This document shows, piece by piece, positions 60,559-64,000 of a DNA stretch of 64,000 nt. Location of the stretch: the NCBI GenBank assembly GCA_029891385.1, contig CM057232.1, forward strand, positions 70,457,824 to 70,521,823, written 5' to 3'. How positions within the stretch are numbered: position 1 is the first letter of the stretch; every line of letters begins with the position of its first letter. The position numbers and the translations under genes were made by a program. This stretch comes from Erythroxylum novogranatense. Taxonomy: Eukaryota; Streptophyta; Magnoliopsida; Malpighiales; Erythroxylaceae. The notes below the pieces were generated by a model, which saw nothing but the letters and a program-made list of their open reading frames with translations, was not told where the DNA came from and did no database searches.

Positions 60559-63500
60559 TGTTGGGACCCGATCCGGGAACCGGATCCCAACCGAATAAAC
60601 TTAACACTTTCACTCTATGCTCTGATACCATAAATGTTGAATCCCGTTACCGGAACCCAACTACTTACGCAGAACGGAAACGAAACAAACGGAAACGAAG
60701 GGAAGCGGAAATTTCGGATCGACAACAAAATGCGGAAGCGAACAAATCCGAAAGTAGCGAAGCGGAAGCAAATACTAATCGAATCAAACGAACAGATTCA
60801 ATAGAATATAGCGAAGCGAAATAATCGAATACGAATCACAAAGCGGAACGAATAAGCGGCGCGGATCGAATCGAATGCAAATCGAATACGGATAGAAAAC
60901 AAAGTAAGCAAACAAATCAATGTAAACTGAAACACTTTCCGACATCCGTGAATAAGCAAAGAACAGGAAACAGAATCGCGTTGGGAATTCCTAAGACGTT
61001 CCAAAATCCGGTATAATTTTTTTTTCTTTTCTTTTCTTATTCTCATTTCTTTTCTCGTTACTCAAACATATACCAATCATCTTAAATCCATACAGTCGTA
61101 CATAATCTGATATAAATCCATACAAATCTCAAATTACATTTTTAACCCCGATTTTATCGAAATTTCGGCAGCATAACGGCTACCTTTATCCTAACCCAAA
61201 CCTGCAAGGGTTCAAAAATACACTTCTAAAAACTCAAACAATCATACACAAATCAAAATCAACCGGACCCTCCGTCCGGGATCTCAAGCAGATAAACACA
61301 AACCTATTTCTAAACCGCTCAAATTGTAACTCAATACACTAGTCTCATCAATCAAACTCATTCCCATAATCAAACATAAATATATATGCCCAAGCTATTC
61401 ATGATTTCATATACAAATTTCTCAATCATTCTCGATACTCAACTTTATACACAAATACACTTTCTTTCAAATCTATCTTAAACCATAAACATTTCCATAC
61501 TCAAATTTCAGATTACTCAAAACTAACTCATGCAAATTTCAAAAGCACAAAACCGTTTAATCGATGTCTTCACATTCTTTCATCCAATCTCCGCTTGAAA
61601 CCCGGAGATGGGGATGAAAGGGGGTGAGCTCTAAGCTCGTGGATAACACATTTATAAACCGATAAATAAGCGTAAAACATTTCTTTATAAACTTTTGCCA
61701 AAGGGCTAATGTTTCAAAATTTTCAACTTTGAAATATTTCTCTCAAACTCTTTTCAATTTTTCCAAACTTTTCATATCAAATTTCATAAATTTCCGATTG
61801 AAAACCCTTTTCTTCATTTTTCCAAAATTTCTCATAAACATGAATGCAATCACATCGGCAAATTATCACGCTCATTAACAAAATCAAAAATCACATAATG
61901 ATCAAATGGTCCGGTTTGGTCCAACAGAGCAGATTGCATACCCGCATAATGGTCCTGCGAACAGAATAAACGTATTACACTTTCCCAAGAAGCGGTCCAA
62001 ATAGCCGTGAGGGAATCCAAATCGAGTTCCGTACACTAGCGGGCAGCCGAGTGAAGGCTTTACTGAATAGAGACAAATACGACTCACCAAAGGACCTAAT
62101 CGACCCATATAACACATAATCGAAACGAGATTTCGAATGCCCAAGGCACTTTTCAAATTCTTGATTTTCCACACATTCACATAACGCAGACAATTCGATC
62201 AATTCATCATTCAAATACTAATTTCAAAAAATCAAATCATTCAATCAGTGTGCATAATTCAATAATGCATTTATGACAATTGAATTTAAACTGTACCAAT
62301 TTCTAAATCATTCGAAATCATATTTTCCAACTTTAAATCAATTCTTATTTTCAAACATTTCCAATAATCTATCAAGCATACAAAATTTTGCTTTCTTTCA
62401 TTTTCAAAAATTCATATTAAGCTTACAGATCAAATTATAAATATGCTACCCACCTCGAAATGACGCTAAAAGCTTGTCCAAATAGTCAATTCGCCAAATT
62501 CCCTCTTCTTTCTTCAATTTAAAAATTCCCTAAGCCAATAACATCCAAATTCATCATCATAATTTGCATAATTCTCAAACTCAACCATAGGAAAAACATA
62601 ACTATCATAATTCCAAGCTATTTCAATCTCCAATTTTGAAAATCCCCAATTTTCAAAATTGGCCTAAACCAAGACACTCGAATTCAATCTCATAAAACAT
62701 AATTTCTTCAAAATTAATCTCACAATTCATCAATTCACATTAATTCCAAACTATTTAAATCCTCAATTTCAAAATCCCTAAATCTTAAAATTGGCCTAAA
62801 CCAATTTATCCTAATTCAATACCATAAAATACAAATTCTTCAAATTGATTTCATATATCATCAATTCATCATATTTCCTATAATTCTACACCAAAATATC
62901 TCAAAATTCTCAATCATAAAATTAAGCCTAAATCTTAATCAATTTTCCATCCAAAATTAAACCCACTTAAAGCATATACATCAAAATCAACTTCATAAAC
63001 CACAAACCCAAGTCCTTTTCCATACTTCTCAATTAAAATTCAACAAAACTTCAAATTGAAAATCTTCTCTTACCTCATTTATCCTCCAAATTCGAATTTT
63101 CTTGGCTCATGAAGAAGCTCTCTTCATTCTCCACTCTTTTCCTTCTTGGAAAAATCCCAAAAGCTTGAAGAATTGAGTAGAAAAATTAAAACTAAACATC
63201 TCCCTCTTCTTTCTCCATACGAACTCTTCTCCATTCTTCTTCTTTCTTCTTATTTCTCTTCTCCTTCTTCTTCTGAAATTCCAGACTATTCGTGGCTTTT
63301 AATAAGCCAAAACGACACTCATTCTTGTGTCTCATTAAATAATGGTCAAATGACCATTTTGCCCCTCCATTATTGCTTTATGACATGCTCATTTGTGGGT
63401 TGATTCGCACTATCAATCTGAAGGAGTTTGTCAAAACTTCCTTCTCGAGAAATGTTCCTCTCACTCATACGAATCCAACGCCACTGACCGCGCTCAATTC

Positions 63501-64000
63501 GGAGTACCACATCAAAAGTTATGCGCGAAACAGTGCGGAAATATCCATATTCTAACACATTTCCTATGTACGATTATTTCCGTCCAAAATTTTACATTCT
63601 TAATCTCAGAATTGAGACTCGATGTCTTCATAACAATTGTATCCTTATGTCTCTAGTTTAATTCAAAACAAGAATCGTCTCATTTCGATTCCCAGATCAA
63701 AAGTTATGCTCAAATTACTCACAGGTGTTCCCAATCCAAAAATTAAACCCTAATCCGAACTTATATTCAAAAATTAAAAGTCCTAAGGGCAAAATTGACA
63801 TTTCATGTCTTCATATGATTTGTAGCCCCTTGTCTTATCTTTATTTCGCCTTAAAAATCGCTTCAATCGGATCTCTACAGATCCCGAATTTCACAAAACA
63901 CTGAATCATGCTCGGAAAATTTCCCGACTCACTTTGATTAAATTAATCACCATTAATTTAATCTCAAAAGTTCACAAATTTCTTATAAAATGAAATTCAT
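60559..64000 (-). repeat. 5' LTR of the LARD-like element (partial, 3,442 bp in window)
   Basis: Collinear with 55696-59100. Differences are few substitutions plus many one-base length changes in homopolymers and a few short scrambled patches. By the length of the other copy it should end near 64900. Confidence 0.92.

Larger units (their letters stand above)
55696..64000 (-). mobile_element. LARD-like non-autonomous LTR element, right part outside the window
   Basis: Two copies of a 4.34-kb LTR (55696-60037 and 60559 to beyond 64000) flank a 521-bp interior. The primer site (60543-60554) and polypurine tract (from 60038) are in place for - strand orientation. The interior has no gag or pol frame, but its polypurine end still resembles the last codons of a Tekay-type pol, implying derivation from a gypsy element. 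It needs proteins from elsewhere to move. Confidence 0.9.

Noticed and set aside
1..64000. CRISPR arrays, bacterial operons, phage features
   Set aside because: No regularly spaced repeats of that kind; gene structure is clearly plant nuclear.

Overview
The window is nuclear DNA from a flowering plant, most likely a eudicot. It is AT-rich, has GT-AG introns, and carries a callose synthase gene, an ETR1-type ethylene receptor gene, Ty3/gypsy and Copia-type LTR retroelements whose primer sites match initiator tRNA-Met, and SINEs with an Au-type 3' half. There are no operons, no CRISPR, and no tRNA or rRNA gene that I could recognise. The species cannot be named from the sequence.

Only two host genes can be supported. 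From 72 to 8383 on the + strand lie 16 exons for the C-terminal half (967 residues) of a callose synthase; the 5' half is outside the window. From 46349 down to 35621 on the - strand lies a complete six-coding-exon ETR1-like receptor of 738 residues, with a further non-coding 5' exon and 5'UTR intron. Its last intron is 7.4 kb long and packed with retroelement debris. It separates the receiver domain from the histidine-kinase part.

Everything else is repeat-derived or unrecognised. The stretch 8.5-20.4 kb is very AT-rich and holds old fragments: a possible gypsy integrase, a gypsy reverse transcriptase, a LINE-type DUF4283 protein, an Au-like SINE, a 26-bp palindrome and tandem repeats. A nearly full-length Tekay/Del-like chromovirus on the - strand occupies 20376-31512 with 3.2-kb LTRs, primer site, polypurine tract and a gag-pol broken by stops. 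31.5-35.2 kb holds no gene. Upstream of the receptor gene are a probable Copia LTR, another SINE and a second gypsy gag-pol remnant on the - strand (50.4-54.84 kb).

The right end (55696-64000) is the most unusual part. Two copies of a 4.34-kb LTR flank only 521 bp of interior, so this is a large-LTR element without coding capacity (LARD-like), derived from a gypsy element. Each LTR carries an extra primer-binding site 60 bp from its edge, and the complete LTR carries a GC-rich hairpin pair. Just left of it is an LTR-like segment with four near-identical TGACGTCA palindromes. I found no new defence or metabolic system. The best leads are this LARD and the structural oddities of the ethylene receptor gene.
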